Source: Pseudomonas muyukensis (lineage in GTDB: Bacteria; Pseudomonadota; Gammaproteobacteria; Pseudomonadales; Pseudomonadaceae). Taken from it: a stretch of 64,000 nucleotides of DNA. The position numbers were made by a program, and so were the translations under genes. The DNA lies in contig NZ_CP077073.1 in NCBI RefSeq assembly GCF_019139535.1, forward strand, positions 2,818,501-2,882,500. Reading direction: 5' to 3'. Under the pieces are notes generated by a model. It was not told the DNA's origin and searched no databases. It saw only the letters and a list, made by a program, of their open reading frames with translations. Positions 31,667 through 39,488 of the stretch are shown one piece after another. Every line of letters starts with the position of its first letter. Positions within the stretch are counted from its first letter, which is position 1.

Positions 31667-33046
31667 TCAGGCCTGCTCCTTGCCCTCGGGCAGGAACCAG
31701 TTGAGCAGCAGGGCGCAGATGCCGCCGGTGGCGACCCCCGACTCCAGCACGTTGCGCAGCGCCGCTGGCATGTGCGCGAGGAACTCCGGTACCTGCGCCA
31801 CGCCCAGCCCCAGGGACAGCGACACGGCGATGATCAGCAAGGCGCGGCGATCGAGGCGGGTGCTGGCCAGGATATTGATGCCCGAAGCGGCTACCGCACC
31901 GAACATCACCATGGCCGCGCCACCCAGCACCGGCTCCGGCACTGCCTGGATCACCCCGGCGACGCAGGGGAACAGCCCCAGCAGAATCAGCATCACGGCA
32001 ATCCACACGCCGATATGGCGGCTGGCAATGCCGGTCAGTTGGATCACCCCGTTGTTCTGGGCGAATACCGAGCTGGGGAAGGTGTTGAACACGCCCGCCA
32101 ACAACGAGTTGGCACCGTTGACCAGCACGCCGCCCTTGATCCGCTGCATCCATACCGGGCCTTCCACCGGCTGGCGCGAGACCTTGCTGGTGGCGGTGAC
32201 ATCACCGATGGCTTCCAGCGAGGTGACCAGGTAGATCACCAGCATCGGGATGAACAGTGACCAGGAGAAACCCAGGCCGAAGTGCAGCGGCGTCGGCACC
32301 TGGAACAGCGCGGCCTGGTGCATGCCGGTGAAGTCCAGGCGGCCCAGGTAGCCGGCCAGGGCATAGCCCACGGCCAGGGCGATGACGATGGCGCAGCTGC
32401 GCATCCACACCACCGGGATGCGGTTGAGGATGACGATGATCGCCAGCACCACGCCCGACAGCAGCAGGTTCTCGCCATCGGCAAAGGTGCCGTTGGCCAT
32501 GGCGCCGAAGCCGCCGCCCATGCTGATCAGGCCGACCTTGATCAGGGTCAGGCCGATCATCAGCACGACGATGCCGGTCACCAGCGGGGTGATCAGGCGT
32601 TTGACGAAGGGCAGGATGCGCGAAACACCCATTTCCACGAACGAGCCGGCGATCACAACGCCGAAGATCGCCGCCATCACGCTTTCCACCGGCGTGCCTT
32701 GCTTGACCATCAAGGCGCCACCGGCAATCAGCGGGCCGACGAAGTTGAAGCTGGTGCCCTGGACGATCAGCAGCCCGGCGCCGAACGGGCCGAAGCGCTT
32801 GCACTGCACGAAGGTGGCGATACCCGAGATCACCAGCGACATGGACACGATCAGGTTGGTGTCCCGCGCCGACACGCCCAGGGCCTGGCAGATCAGCAGG
32901 CCTGGGGTGACGATCGGCACGATGATCGCCAGCAGGTGCTGCAGGGCCGCCAGCAGGCCGATCAACAACCGCGGCTTGTCCTCCAGGCCAAGAACCAGTT
33001 CATTGGCAGGCGCCGCCGCGCCTGGGCCGTGTTCGTGTGAACTCAT
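31667..33046 (-). CDS. NCS2 family xanthine/uracil permease
   Basis: A 459-residue nucleobase:proton symporter with about 14 membrane segments. The NCS2 signature QNNGVIQLTGIASRHIG and the NAT motif area, where transmembrane segments 3 and 10 meet, are both present. EAIGDVTATSKVSRQP carries the substrate-binding glutamate of segment 8. It looks closest to XanP/XanQ-like xanthine permeases from memory, but uracil or urate specificity cannot be excluded. It is flanked by tusD and yccA, each with its own terminator, so it is a single-gene unit. Confidence 0.9.
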   Translation of the reverse strand: MSSHEHGPGAAAPANELVLGLEDKPRLLIGLLAALQHLLAIIVPIVTPGLLICQALGVSARDTNLIVSMSLVISGIATFVQCKRFGPFGAGLLIVQGTSFNFVGPLIAGGALMVKQGTPVESVMAAIFGVVIAGSFVEMGVSRILPFVKRLITPLVTGIVVLMIGLTLIKVGLISMGGGFGAMANGTFADGENLLLSGVVLAIIVILNRIPVVWMRSCAIVIALAVGYALAGYLGRLDFTGMHQAALFQVPTPLHFGLGFSWSLFIPMLVIYLVTSLEAIGDVTATSKVSRQPVEGPVWMQRIKGGVLVNGANSLLAGVFNTFPSSVFAQNNGVIQLTGIASRHIGVWIAVMLILLGLFPCVAGVIQAVPEPVLGGAAMVMFGAVAASGINILASTRLDRRALLIIAVSLSLGLGVAQVPEFLAHMPAALRNVLESGVATGGICALLLNWFLPEGKEQA

Positions 33047-33219
33047 GGGAAATGCTGCCCCGGAAGAAAAAAGGAGCGCATTCTACGGGCTGAATCGGCA
33101 TTGGGGTAGAGGCAAGCACGATGGCGACATAATCGCGGATGAAACACTGAATAAGCTGACTTTTAGGTCAATGCTTGCCAGGCTATCGATCGCCAGCCCT
33201 AGCGTTTCGAACAGGCACG

Positions 33220-33245
33220 AAAAAGCCCGCCGAAGCGGGCTTTTT
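33220..33245 (-). terminator. Terminator of the BI-1/YccA gene
   Basis: AAAAAGCCCGC (33220-33230), loop CGAA, GCGGGCTTTTT (33235-33245), 25 bases past the stop of the gene on the minus strand. Confidence 0.92.
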
Positions 33246-33269
33246 GTGGGGCAATGGTTACCGATGCGA

Positions 33270-33941
33270 TCAGTCGTCGCGCCCCATGATGCCAAACAGT
33301 TGCAGCAGGCTGACGAACAGGTTGTAGATCGACACGTACAGGCTGATGGTGGCCATGATGTAGTTGCGTTCGCCGCCATGGATGATGGCGCTGGTCTGGA
33401 ACAGGATGCAGACCGACGAGAACAACACGAAGCCGGCGCTGATCGCCAGTTGCAGGCCGCTGATCTGGAAGAAGAAGCTGGCCACCACGGCACCCAGCAG
33501 GACGAAGAAGCCGGCGGTGATGAAACCGCTGAGGAAGCTCATGTCCTTGCGGGTGATCAGCACGTAGGCCGACAGGCCACCGAACACCAGGGCGGTCATG
33601 GCGAAGGCCGAGCTGACCACTTCGGCGCCGCCGGCCATGCCCAGGTAGCGGTTGAGGATAGGGCCGAGGATGAAGCCCATGAAGCCGGTGAGGGCGAAGG
33701 TGGACACCAGGCCCCAGGCCGAGTCACGCAGCTTGTTGGTGAGGAAGAACAGCCCGTAGAAGCCGATCAGCACCACGAAGATGTTCGGGTAGCCGACGCG
33801 CATCTGCTGGGCGACGAAGGCCATGATGCCGCTGAAGGCGAGGGTAAGGGCCAGCAGGCTGTAAGTGTTGCGCAGGACCTTGCTGACCTCCTGCTGCTCG
33901 ACCTGCTGGCCGTGTTGGACGGCGTAATCCTGTTCGCGCAT
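33270..33941 (-). CDS. yccA: Bax inhibitor-1/YccA family membrane protein
   Basis: A 223-residue protein with seven membrane helices after a short cytoplasmic N-terminus (MREQDYAVQHGQQVEQQEVSK, then VLRNTYSLLALTLAF). E. coli YccA is a substrate and modulator of the FtsH-HflKC protease; others of the family leak calcium. The acidic C-terminal tail residues in the last helix region (LFGIMGRDD) agree with the BI-1 fold. The start was set at the ATG with GGAG upstream; the 67-codon extension of the frame runs into the tRNA gene and is not real. Confidence 0.93.
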   Translation of the reverse strand: MREQDYAVQHGQQVEQQEVSKVLRNTYSLLALTLAFSGIMAFVAQQMRVGYPNIFVVLIGFYGLFFLTNKLRDSAWGLVSTFALTGFMGFILGPILNRYLGMAGGAEVVSSAFAMTALVFGGLSAYVLITRKDMSFLSGFITAGFFVLLGAVVASFFFQISGLQLAISAGFVLFSSVCILFQTSAIIHGGERNYIMATISLYVSIYNLFVSLLQLFGIMGRDD

Positions 33942-34041
33942 GGCGCACTCCTTTGGGGTGAGACCGCGGTCCGGGACCTGCGGTATTGGAACATATGGCG
34001 CAAAGCATACCAGAGCTGCCGCAACCCGCGACACAGAGAGT

Positions 34042-34069
34042 TTGACAGCGTGTTTCATTACGGTATGAT
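34042..34069 (+). promoter_or_regulatory. Sigma-70 promoter of tRNA-Ser
   Basis: TTGACA (34042-34047) and TATGAT (34064-34069) with a 16-base spacer, 19 bases before the first tRNA base. Confidence 0.85.
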
Positions 34070-34088
34070 TGCCGCCGCAAAACCAGCT

Positions 34089-34176
34089 GGAAGCGTGGCC
34101 GAGTGGTTTAAGGCAACGGTCTTGAAAACCGTCGATGGGCAACTATCCTAGAGTTCGAATCTCTACGCTTCCGCCA
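34089..34176 (+). tRNA. tRNA-Ser(UGA), phage integration site
   Basis: An 88-base tRNA with acceptor arms GGAAGCG and CGCTTCC, encoded CCA, the anticodon loop CTTGAAA with anticodon TGA, a long variable arm as required for class II tRNA-Ser, and the T loop GTTCGAATC. It decodes UCA and other UCN codons. A strong promoter lies upstream and a terminator follows. The 3' half is presumably the attL core, because the phage integrase gene lies 111 bases downstream. Confidence 0.97.
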
Positions 34177-34181
34177 TATTC

Positions 34182-34207
34182 AAAGCCCTGATTTTTCAGG
34201 GCTTTTT
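34182..34207 (+). terminator. Terminator of tRNA-Ser
   Basis: AAAGCCCTGA (34182-34191) pairs with TCAGGGCTTT (34196-34205) and a T tract follows, 6 bases after the tRNA 3' end. Confidence 0.92.
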
Positions 34208-34225
34208 GCGTTTTTGTGGCATAGT

Positions 34226-34261
34226 AAAACCACCCATGGGAACACCCTTGGGAATGGTTTT
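34226..34261. repeat. Repeats between attL and integrase (arm-site-like or int terminator)
   Basis: AAAACCA (34226-34232) and TGGTTTT (34255-34261) are inverted repeats that enclose two direct repeats, CCCATGGGAA (34233-34242) and CCCTTGGGAA (34245-34254), 12 bases apart. Spaced short direct repeats next to the core are typical of integrase arm sites; the outer inverted repeat could also end int transcription. Confidence 0.45.
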
Positions 34262-34287
34262 ATTTGTCAGCGCTGGCAAAACTTTCT

Positions 34288-35349
34288 CTATTTGGTGGGT
34301 TTCGCCAGAGCTCCAACGCGGCGGTAAACCCGTTCGGTGATGTCGCCCTTGGTGTGCCCCAGCAGCAGGCTGGCGTGGTCGACGTCAGTGATTTCAGACG
34401 CAGCTTTTGGGCGGATGTCTCGGAACTGGAACTGGCTGATCCGGCCGGCCAGGACCTGGTCGCCGGCTGCGACTGCTTCCTTCACAGCTTTCTCTCTGGC
34501 ATCGTCCCATCGATGGCGAAGCATGGCCGCCGAGACCCGTTTGCCTGAATCGGTCAACAACAGGTAGGGCGATCCGTGGGGTGCGTTCCGCTCCAGAATT
34601 TTTCTGATCAGACTGCCCAGGCCACTTTCCACTCCGTCCACCTCGAGCATGATCCGCAGCTTCTTGTTGGTCTTCTTCTGTTTCACGCCGAGGGCATTGC
34701 CCTCGATGTCGTCCCTCCTCATCACCAGCACGTCCGCCGGCCGCTGGCCCGTCAAATACGCTAAGTCCATGGCGTCCTTCAATTCACCAACCGCTTTCGC
34801 GTAAACCGCACTCCAGATTGCGTCGTTCGCGTAGAAGTCCCGCGGCACCTCCTTATTCTTGCGTACACCCTGGCAGGGGTTCTCCCGGTTGGTCAGACCC
34901 CATTCACGGGCGATGTTGAAGATGTGCGATAGGGTGGCGATCTCGCGATTCGCCCTCACTGGGGCGGTCCTGGCATCGCGATACTTCGCCACATGCGCAG
35001 GGGTGATGCCGTCGATTGGGGCCTTCTCGAAGTAGTTTCGCAACTGGCGTATCTCGGCCAGGTTGTCCTTCTGTGTGCGTGGCGCCTTCTTCGGGATGAT
35101 GTCGCGCTCGTATCGGTCAAAGATCGCACCCAGGGTGACCAGGTCCTTGGGTTTCTCCTTCGCTTCCAGTTCGGCCCACTTCAGCCTTGCCAGATTCAGG
35201 TCAGTGCCCAGCGGTACCGGCTTCCCAGACTTATCCAAGTAGAAGTAGCTGATCCACTCCTTGCCAGGGTTTTTCTTGCTTTTACTAGTGCGCTTGCGCC
35301 GGTACATGCCGGGCGGCAGGTCACGGTTCTCAGTCTTCCGTGGGCGCAT
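34288..35349 (-). CDS. int: Phage integrase (tyrosine recombinase)
   Basis: A 353-residue tyrosine recombinase. After an N-terminal arm-binding region rich in lysine (MYRRKRTSKSKKNPGKEW) comes a SAM-like core-binding domain (about 70-165). The catalytic domain carries the first arginine in LTGQRPADVL, a lysine-bearing hairpin (VKQKKTNKKLRIML), the box II arginine in QFRDIRPKAAS, histidine in LLGHTKG and the nucleophile tyrosine in ERVYRR. The usual box II histidine (HxLR) is replaced by phenylalanine or glutamine, a variation known in phage integrases. It points toward the tRNA, where it acts. The DUF4224 gene ends 1 base upstream, forming one operon. Confidence 0.93.
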   Translation of the reverse strand: MRPRKTENRDLPPGMYRRKRTSKSKKNPGKEWISYFYLDKSGKPVPLGTDLNLARLKWAELEAKEKPKDLVTLGAIFDRYERDIIPKKAPRTQKDNLAEIRQLRNYFEKAPIDGITPAHVAKYRDARTAPVRANREIATLSHIFNIAREWGLTNRENPCQGVRKNKEVPRDFYANDAIWSAVYAKAVGELKDAMDLAYLTGQRPADVLVMRRDDIEGNALGVKQKKTNKKLRIMLEVDGVESGLGSLIRKILERNAPHGSPYLLLTDSGKRVSAAMLRHRWDDAREKAVKEAVAAGDQVLAGRISQFQFRDIRPKAASEITDVDHASLLLGHTKGDITERVYRRVGALAKPTK

Positions 35350-35350
35350 T

Positions 35351-35593
35351 TCACCTCACCTTCGAAATGTCAGGTGTCCACGCAGGGACTACAGGTGGTG
35401 GCGACGCCGTTGGTACTATTCCAAGGCTCACGCCCAGCTTCATGCGGACGTAATGGCGGCCAACCAGTGGGCGCCCGCTGCGGGTTTCAACGAATACCCA
35501 ACCACGTTCCTCAAGCCAGCGGCGCTGATATCCCCTGGCCTTATAGCCAGTCAGCTCGGCTAGCTCTTCGTCCGAAAGAATCTCGGTTTGCAT
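35351..35593 (-). CDS. DUF4224 domain protein, possible excisionase
   Basis: An 80-residue protein, MQTEILSDEELAELTGYKAR and onward. The ILSDEEL-ELTGYK-R-Q--WL pattern is that of DUF4224, small proteins found directly upstream of integrase genes in Pseudomonas phages. The helix-turn-helix-like segment (DEELAELTGYKARGYQRRWL) and position suggest an excisionase/directionality factor; this is inference from context. GGAGA precedes the ATG. The start was moved from an upstream in-frame codon that lacks a ribosome site. Confidence 0.8.
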   Translation of the reverse strand: MQTEILSDEELAELTGYKARGYQRRWLEERGWVFVETRSGRPLVGRHYVRMKLGVSLGIVPTASPPPVVPAWTPDISKVR

Positions 35594-35660
35594 GTGATGG
35601 TCTCCACGCCGCTGGTCGCGGCAGGTGTGATTAAATGGGTCCTCAATCAGGAGGATCGAT

Positions 35661-35843
35661 ATGGGCAAGACAGCCAATAAACCGTTCTACTTCGCAGGCG
35701 CACCGCTCGTTGCGATTGGTGCCGCCTTTGCCGCTGTAGGGGCGTCGGGGCAGGAAGCCTTCGGCTACACCGCAGTTGGGCTACTGGTGCCTGGCTTGTT
35801 GTTGCTCGGGGCGGGCTATAGGTCGAGTCGCCAGCGGGCTTAG
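35661..35843 (+). CDS. Small two-helix membrane protein
   Basis: A 60-residue protein with a near-perfect ribosome site (AGGAGG) before the ATG. Two hydrophobic segments are clear: GAPLVAIGAAFAAVGA and FGYTAVGLLVPGLLLLGAGY, followed by a basic tail (RSSRQRA). Its function is unknown. It is divergent from the integrase operon at the left end of the phage, a place where lysogen-expressed accessory genes are often found. Confidence 0.65.
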   Translation: MGKTANKPFYFAGAPLVAIGAAFAAVGASGQEAFGYTAVGLLVPGLLLLGAGYRSSRQRA

Positions 35844-35958
35844 TGGGGATCAGCCTTTTCCTACAGACCCTGCCCAGCGAGTTCGTCATGATTCGTTTGG
35901 TCGCTCAGTTAGTCGTCTTGGGTCCAAGACCGACGTAAACCTGGCTGGGCGGCTCTAC

Positions 35959-36225
35959 CTAAGTCATGCGCTTGCCGGGTGGCCAAGATGCGTATTCTCC
36001 CGGTGGCAGCTCGTCGGTCACGTCATGACCGGCCCACTCAAGAAACTTGCCGATCGGCATGCGCGGATAGTGCCGCCCAGGTGCCACCGATGGTCCGTCG
36101 TACTGGACCTCATCCACGCCGACATAGATTACGGTTCGATCATTAACCAGACCGCAGCTGCGCACGCACGCGGGCTTCTTGCCGCGATAGGTACGGCCGC
36201 GCTGTAGTTCGAGTAATTCAGGCAT
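35959..36225 (-). CDS. Hypothetical phage protein
   Basis: An 88-residue protein (MPELLELQRGRTYRGKKPAC onward). The pattern RTYRGKKP...NDRTVIYVG suggests a small beta-rich domain similar to KOW/SH3-like folds, but that is only an impression. The ATG at 36225 was chosen because the upstream extension looks non-coding. It probably belongs to a minus-strand operon with the Cys-rich gene at 36315-36700. No function can be assigned. Confidence 0.55.
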   Translation of the reverse strand: MPELLELQRGRTYRGKKPACVRSCGLVNDRTVIYVGVDEVQYDGPSVAPGRHYPRMPIGKFLEWAGHDVTDELPPGEYASWPPGKRMT

Positions 36226-36314
36226 GACGATTCCTTGGCTGCTGTATCGCAGCGGCGAGTTGAGGGAATAGGGTTTGAATTGGAAGGAGTACAGGTGTGC
36301 TCTTCGCGTCATGA

Positions 36315-36700
36315 TCAGGCGTCTGGGCACACACCATCGCCGTTCAAGTCCTCGCACAACTGTGCATCGCATTCGGGGCAGTCCGTGAGCCGGTAGTGTT
36401 CAGCTTCCTCGCAATGCTTACATCCAGGGGGTGGGCCGTATGTGGCCTCCGGCTCTGCGCTGGTTTGCATTCCGTCAGTTAGCCAAGCTGCGACCTGGTC
36501 AGCGCTCAGAACGGCGAGGGTCTCGGAGCACTCATCGCAGCCCAGCACCAGCAGGCACTGAACATCTTGTGTGGTGAGCCGGCCATGTTGAGCGTGACCG
36601 GCGTTCTTGTTGTGGGTCTGCCAAGTCAGGGCGGTGCTGCCGCATTCGCGTCACGGATGCAGAGTTTCTTCTCGGTGTTGGATCGGTTTTCTGTGGGCAT
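36315..36700 (-). pseudogene. Cys-rich zinc-ribbon-like phage protein, apparently frameshifted
   Basis: An ATG at 36700 with AAGG upstream starts MPTENRSNTEKKLCIR and then stops after 24 codons. One frame over, the sequence continues smoothly as ECGSTALTWQTHNKNAGHAQ and on to GCDECSETLAVLSADQVAAWL and a C-terminal second cysteine cluster (CKHCEEAEHYRLTDCPECDAQ). Joining the two around base 36650 gives LCIR-ECG, a plausible CxxC-type zinc half-site followed by CDEC, so a one-base indel is the simplest explanation. The intact downstream part could still be translated from internal codons. A sequencing error is possible. Function unknown. Confidence 0.55.
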
Positions 36701-36817
36701 GGGGATACCTTGCGGCTATAGTGCCGAACTTGAGAAGTGGTTAGCATAAAACTGTATCCTGCCGAGCCTTATGCTTTGCACTTAAAGTCAGCACCGTACG
36801 CTCCAGATGGGGGATAA

Positions 36818-37393
36818 ATGAAAGATAAATTTGTCAATGGTTTTGAAAGGGTGGTCGTATTCTTTCCTGCGCTTGCCATAATTGCGGCGCTAATTGCAGT
36901 TTTTCAACTGGCCTATCAATACACAACAGAAGCGTCAACTAGTATCGGGTCTCGAGTGGATTCGCTGAATGACGTAATTAAATATCAGAAAGCGCTAGAG
37001 GATGTCGCAAAGACTCAGGCTGAGGTTGAGAAAATCAAAGCAATTTTCAGCGAGATTCCAACGGAAAATCCGGGTGAGATCGGCGTGCTCGAGATGGCCG
37101 AATTTAAAGAGCGAATGCGGTCGATTGAACAAAAAGTTAATGGCCTAGATACTGCAATCAATTCAAGTCCCGAAAAGTCTCTAGCTATACCGGTTTTACG
37201 CAAGGATTTCGACTACTTAGTTAAGGATGCTGAAAATCAGCGAGCTATTTTTCGGGCTGAAATTGATAAGATTTATGAGCAGCAAAAATGGATTACTAAT
37301 GGGATAATTACGGTGCTTTTGTTGGTGATAGCTTCTGGCGCCGCGTTGCTTGTCAGGATCTGGCTCAAAGGCTCCAAGATTGCTTCCGACTGA
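36818..37393 (+). CDS. AT-rich coiled-coil membrane protein
   Basis: A 191-residue protein in DNA much richer in AT than its surroundings. It has an N-terminal helix (VVVFFPALAIIAALIAVFQLAY, residues about 12-33), a long charged coiled coil (about 40-155) and a C-terminal helix (GIITVLLLVIASGAALLVRIWL cut to its core, about 160-182). Both ends are therefore anchored in the membrane, with the coil probably outside the cytoplasm. No family is recognised. Its composition and position between the integrase end and the early genes suggest a recently gained accessory (moron) gene, for example for exclusion of other phages, but this is a guess. Confidence 0.75.
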   Translation: MKDKFVNGFERVVVFFPALAIIAALIAVFQLAYQYTTEASTSIGSRVDSLNDVIKYQKALEDVAKTQAEVEKIKAIFSEIPTENPGEIGVLEMAEFKERMRSIEQKVNGLDTAINSSPEKSLAIPVLRKDFDYLVKDAENQRAIFRAEIDKIYEQQKWITNGIITVLLLVIASGAALLVRIWLKGSKIASD

Positions 37394-37415
37394 TGAGTAC
37401 CATATTGAAAACAGC

Positions 37416-38291
37416 TTAGTCGCTACATATGCAGTCTATAAGGTCATCGGCTTCATCGAAGTACAAATCCAGCGGCATCTGGCGGCCCACCTGGTCAGCC
37501 ATCCACGCCATCGCCTTGTAGTTTGGGCGATCCCGGCGGAACACCTGGCCGGTACGCTCTTCCGCCTCGATCCACCAGCGGGCCGCGTCGGGGTTCTCGA
37601 TGATGGCCCTAATGATCTTCTCGGGTGACTTCAGGAAGCAGAGATCGCAGTTACCCAGGTCGGAGTCGATGCCCAGGTCGAATAGCTGGCGCGCCCAGAA
37701 GCTGTTTACATCAGCCTTCAGCACGCCGGCGTGGTACATGGGCGTCACGTTTTCCCAGCGGTTTCCCCCTTTCTCGTTCGCCGCCATCATGCGGTGGTAC
37801 CGCCGCGGCTCGTCTGCCCGGATGCCGATAACCGCGTCCCAGGAATCCAGGCCCACCACATCACGCATGTACCAAGTGCTGGCCTTGATCTTCATCCTAT
37901 CCGTGCACATTCGGTTGACCGGGTTCGGCAGGATGGGTGGCTCGCCCTTTTCCTCGCGGCGATAGTCGGCGTAGTACTGAAGCATCAGGTCGAACGGCTC
38001 TCCGTTCCGGCTTGCCGTCTCGTAGCTGACGATTTTCCAGCGCAGGCCTTGGTCATACACCCCGTCGAATTCCAACCAGGTGATGGGTACATTCCAATGG
38101 CGTTGGCACTCGCGAATGAAGTCGAGCGTTTCATCGCGCTCCTTGCCAGTGTTTTGGAAGGTGACGTGCACCCCTTCGGGGAGCTGGCCGCCATGCGCTT
38201 CGAGGATGTGGTACAGCATGTAACCGGAACTGCGTCCGCCACTGAAGCCGATCTGCGCCGGCCCAGTGATCTGGTAGGGGGGCATGGGCAA
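37416..38291 (-). CDS. Phage PP-loop protein, PAPS reductase-like
   Basis: A 291-residue protein with an ATP PP-loop (FSGGRSSGYM, residues 15-24) and the adenosine-phosphosulfate-reductase-like core. Further landmarks are HVTFQNTGKERDETLDFI, MCTDRMKIKA and GNCDLCFLKSPEKII. The cysteines in CTDR and CDLC could bind a metal or cluster. Members of this group are common in temperate phages and are related to DndC-type and tRNA-thiolation proteins. Roles in nucleic-acid modification or in blocking host sulfur-based defence are conceivable but unproven. No DndA/B/D/E or partner methyltransferase is adjacent. It has a good ribosome site (GGAG). Confidence 0.8.
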   Translation of the reverse strand: MPMPPYQITGPAQIGFSGGRSSGYMLYHILEAHGGQLPEGVHVTFQNTGKERDETLDFIRECQRHWNVPITWLEFDGVYDQGLRWKIVSYETASRNGEPFDLMLQYYADYRREEKGEPPILPNPVNRMCTDRMKIKASTWYMRDVVGLDSWDAVIGIRADEPRRYHRMMAANEKGGNRWENVTPMYHAGVLKADVNSFWARQLFDLGIDSDLGNCDLCFLKSPEKIIRAIIENPDAARWWIEAEERTGQVFRRDRPNYKAMAWMADQVGRQMPLDLYFDEADDLIDCICSD

Positions 38292-38386
38292 TCTCCATTG
38301 CAGGCGCCGCCCTCGCCGGGGTGGCGTGATTGGTTGAAGTGAGGTATCTGTGGCGGCTATGGCATGGAGCCGTTCAAGGAGATGCG

Positions 38387-38632
38387 ATGTTTGCTCGGAT
38401 TGTTGTTGGGCTTCTGATAGGTTTCGTGGCAGGCATTGTTGAAGCTCTCGGCCCCTCGTTGTCGACGAAGTGGCGCACTATTACGGAAGCACTGATCTTC
38501 CTGTTGGGGCTCGGCTTTGTCATTTCATCGTTCATGTTCGGAGCGGTGTACGGGGTAATGGCCTTCGCTGAAATAGCTGGCGGTTACTACGCGTTTTCCA
38601 AGGTCGCGTCAGCCAAAAAGGCAAGACCTTAA
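38387..38632 (+). CDS. Small membrane protein
   Basis: An 81-residue protein with AAGGAG before the ATG. Hydrophobic helices are at MFARIVVGLLIGFVAGIVEAL and ALIFLLGLGFVISSFMFGAVYG, with a third weaker one (VMAFAEIAGGYYAFSKVA). Basic C-terminus (SAKKARP). Function unknown. It may be a holin-like or exclusion protein, but its place far from the lysis genes argues against holin. Confidence 0.65.
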   Translation: MFARIVVGLLIGFVAGIVEALGPSLSTKWRTITEALIFLLGLGFVISSFMFGAVYGVMAFAEIAGGYYAFSKVASAKKARP

Positions 38633-38743
38633 ATGCGCCGGCGCTCCATCCGTCGAGGCCAGCGAATAGGTAGATTGCTGTGATCATGGGAAATTCTCTG
38701 GCACATGCTAGAGTGCTATAACTTACCAACGAAGGGGTTAGAG

Positions 38744-39001
38744 ATGGTCCAAGTAGTTGAAGTCATCGCGGAATTCAAAGCTGACGGATTCATCAATGTG
38801 GGGCGGGGAACCCGTGCGCGAGTGGTTCGCCTTCATGATGCGGAGCAATACGGAATAGAAGTTGACCATGTGGTGAGGGGAGTAGCCATACCATCTGGCC
38901 TTTTCGATACCGTAGAAGATGCGAAAGCGGCGTTAATTCAATTCTGGGATGAGTGCAACGAGGCACTCCAAAATAATCCTTCATGGATGCAGGTTCTATA
39001 G
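38744..39001 (+). CDS. Hypothetical phage protein
   Basis: An 85-residue soluble protein (MVQVVEVIAEFKADGFINVG onward) with alternating hydrophobic residues in the first 50 positions suggesting a small beta-sheet domain, then a helix (DTVEDAKAALIQFWDECNEAL). GAAGGGG upstream supports the start. No family recognised. Confidence 0.6.
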   Translation: MVQVVEVIAEFKADGFINVGRGTRARVVRLHDAEQYGIEVDHVVRGVAIPSGLFDTVEDAKAALIQFWDECNEALQNNPSWMQVL

Positions 39002-39173
39002 CAAAGCGGCTCTGGATGATGGCGCCGCCCTCGCCGGGGAGGCGCTATCGTTGAAGAGGAAGAAGTGCTGGCGGGCAGCGCCGGAAACGTGTTGCTCTCG
39101 CAAAGCGACTTTTAATCGTCAGGCGAAGTGAGGTAATCCATAGCAACCGCATGGTGCGGTTCAGGAGTCGTTT

Positions 39174-39488
39174 ATGTCGGTTTGGAGTGAGATTTTTTCC
39201 GGTGCAGTAGGAGCATTGGTGGTTCTTGCAGTTCAGAAGGGAGTCAGTTTCTGGGCAGATCGAAGAGATTCACAGGCCATCTATCAATGGCTGGAGAGCG
39301 AATCTAAGATCCCAGGGGCTCCGGACTACCGATCAACTCGAGCTATCGCAAGCAATGCGAATTTGACTGAAGAAAGGGTTCGTCAGCTTTGCAGCGTCGA
39401 TACCCGGATCCACCTGTCCACAGGAACCAATCCGGACCTATGGACGCTCAATGAGTCCAAGCGTGACCCCCAGCATCAGATGTTTTGA
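39174..39488 (+). CDS. Membrane-anchored small protein with helix-turn-helix-like domain
   Basis: A 104-residue protein. One N-terminal membrane helix (IFSGAVGALVVLAVQKGVSFW, residues 6-26) is followed by a cytoplasmic domain with the pattern YRSTRAIASNANLTEERVRQL, which resembles a winged-helix recognition segment (restriction of a TRAIAS-x-LTEERV type). CAGGAG precedes the ATG. Similar short proteins are seen in Pseudomonas prophages. Its role is unknown. Confidence 0.6.
   Translation: MSVWSEIFSGAVGALVVLAVQKGVSFWADRRDSQAIYQWLESESKIPGAPDYRSTRAIASNANLTEERVRQLCSVDTRIHLSTGTNPDLWTLNESKRDPQHQMF

Larger units (their letters stand above)
38303..39039. repeat. Pair of 19-base direct repeats
   Basis: GGCGCCGCCCTCGCCGGGG occurs at 38303-38321 and 39021-39039, each followed by one variable base and GGCG. 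The first lies just upstream of the PP-loop gene start. The second lies in a plus-strand intergenic gap. Three small genes are enclosed. Confidence 0.7.
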
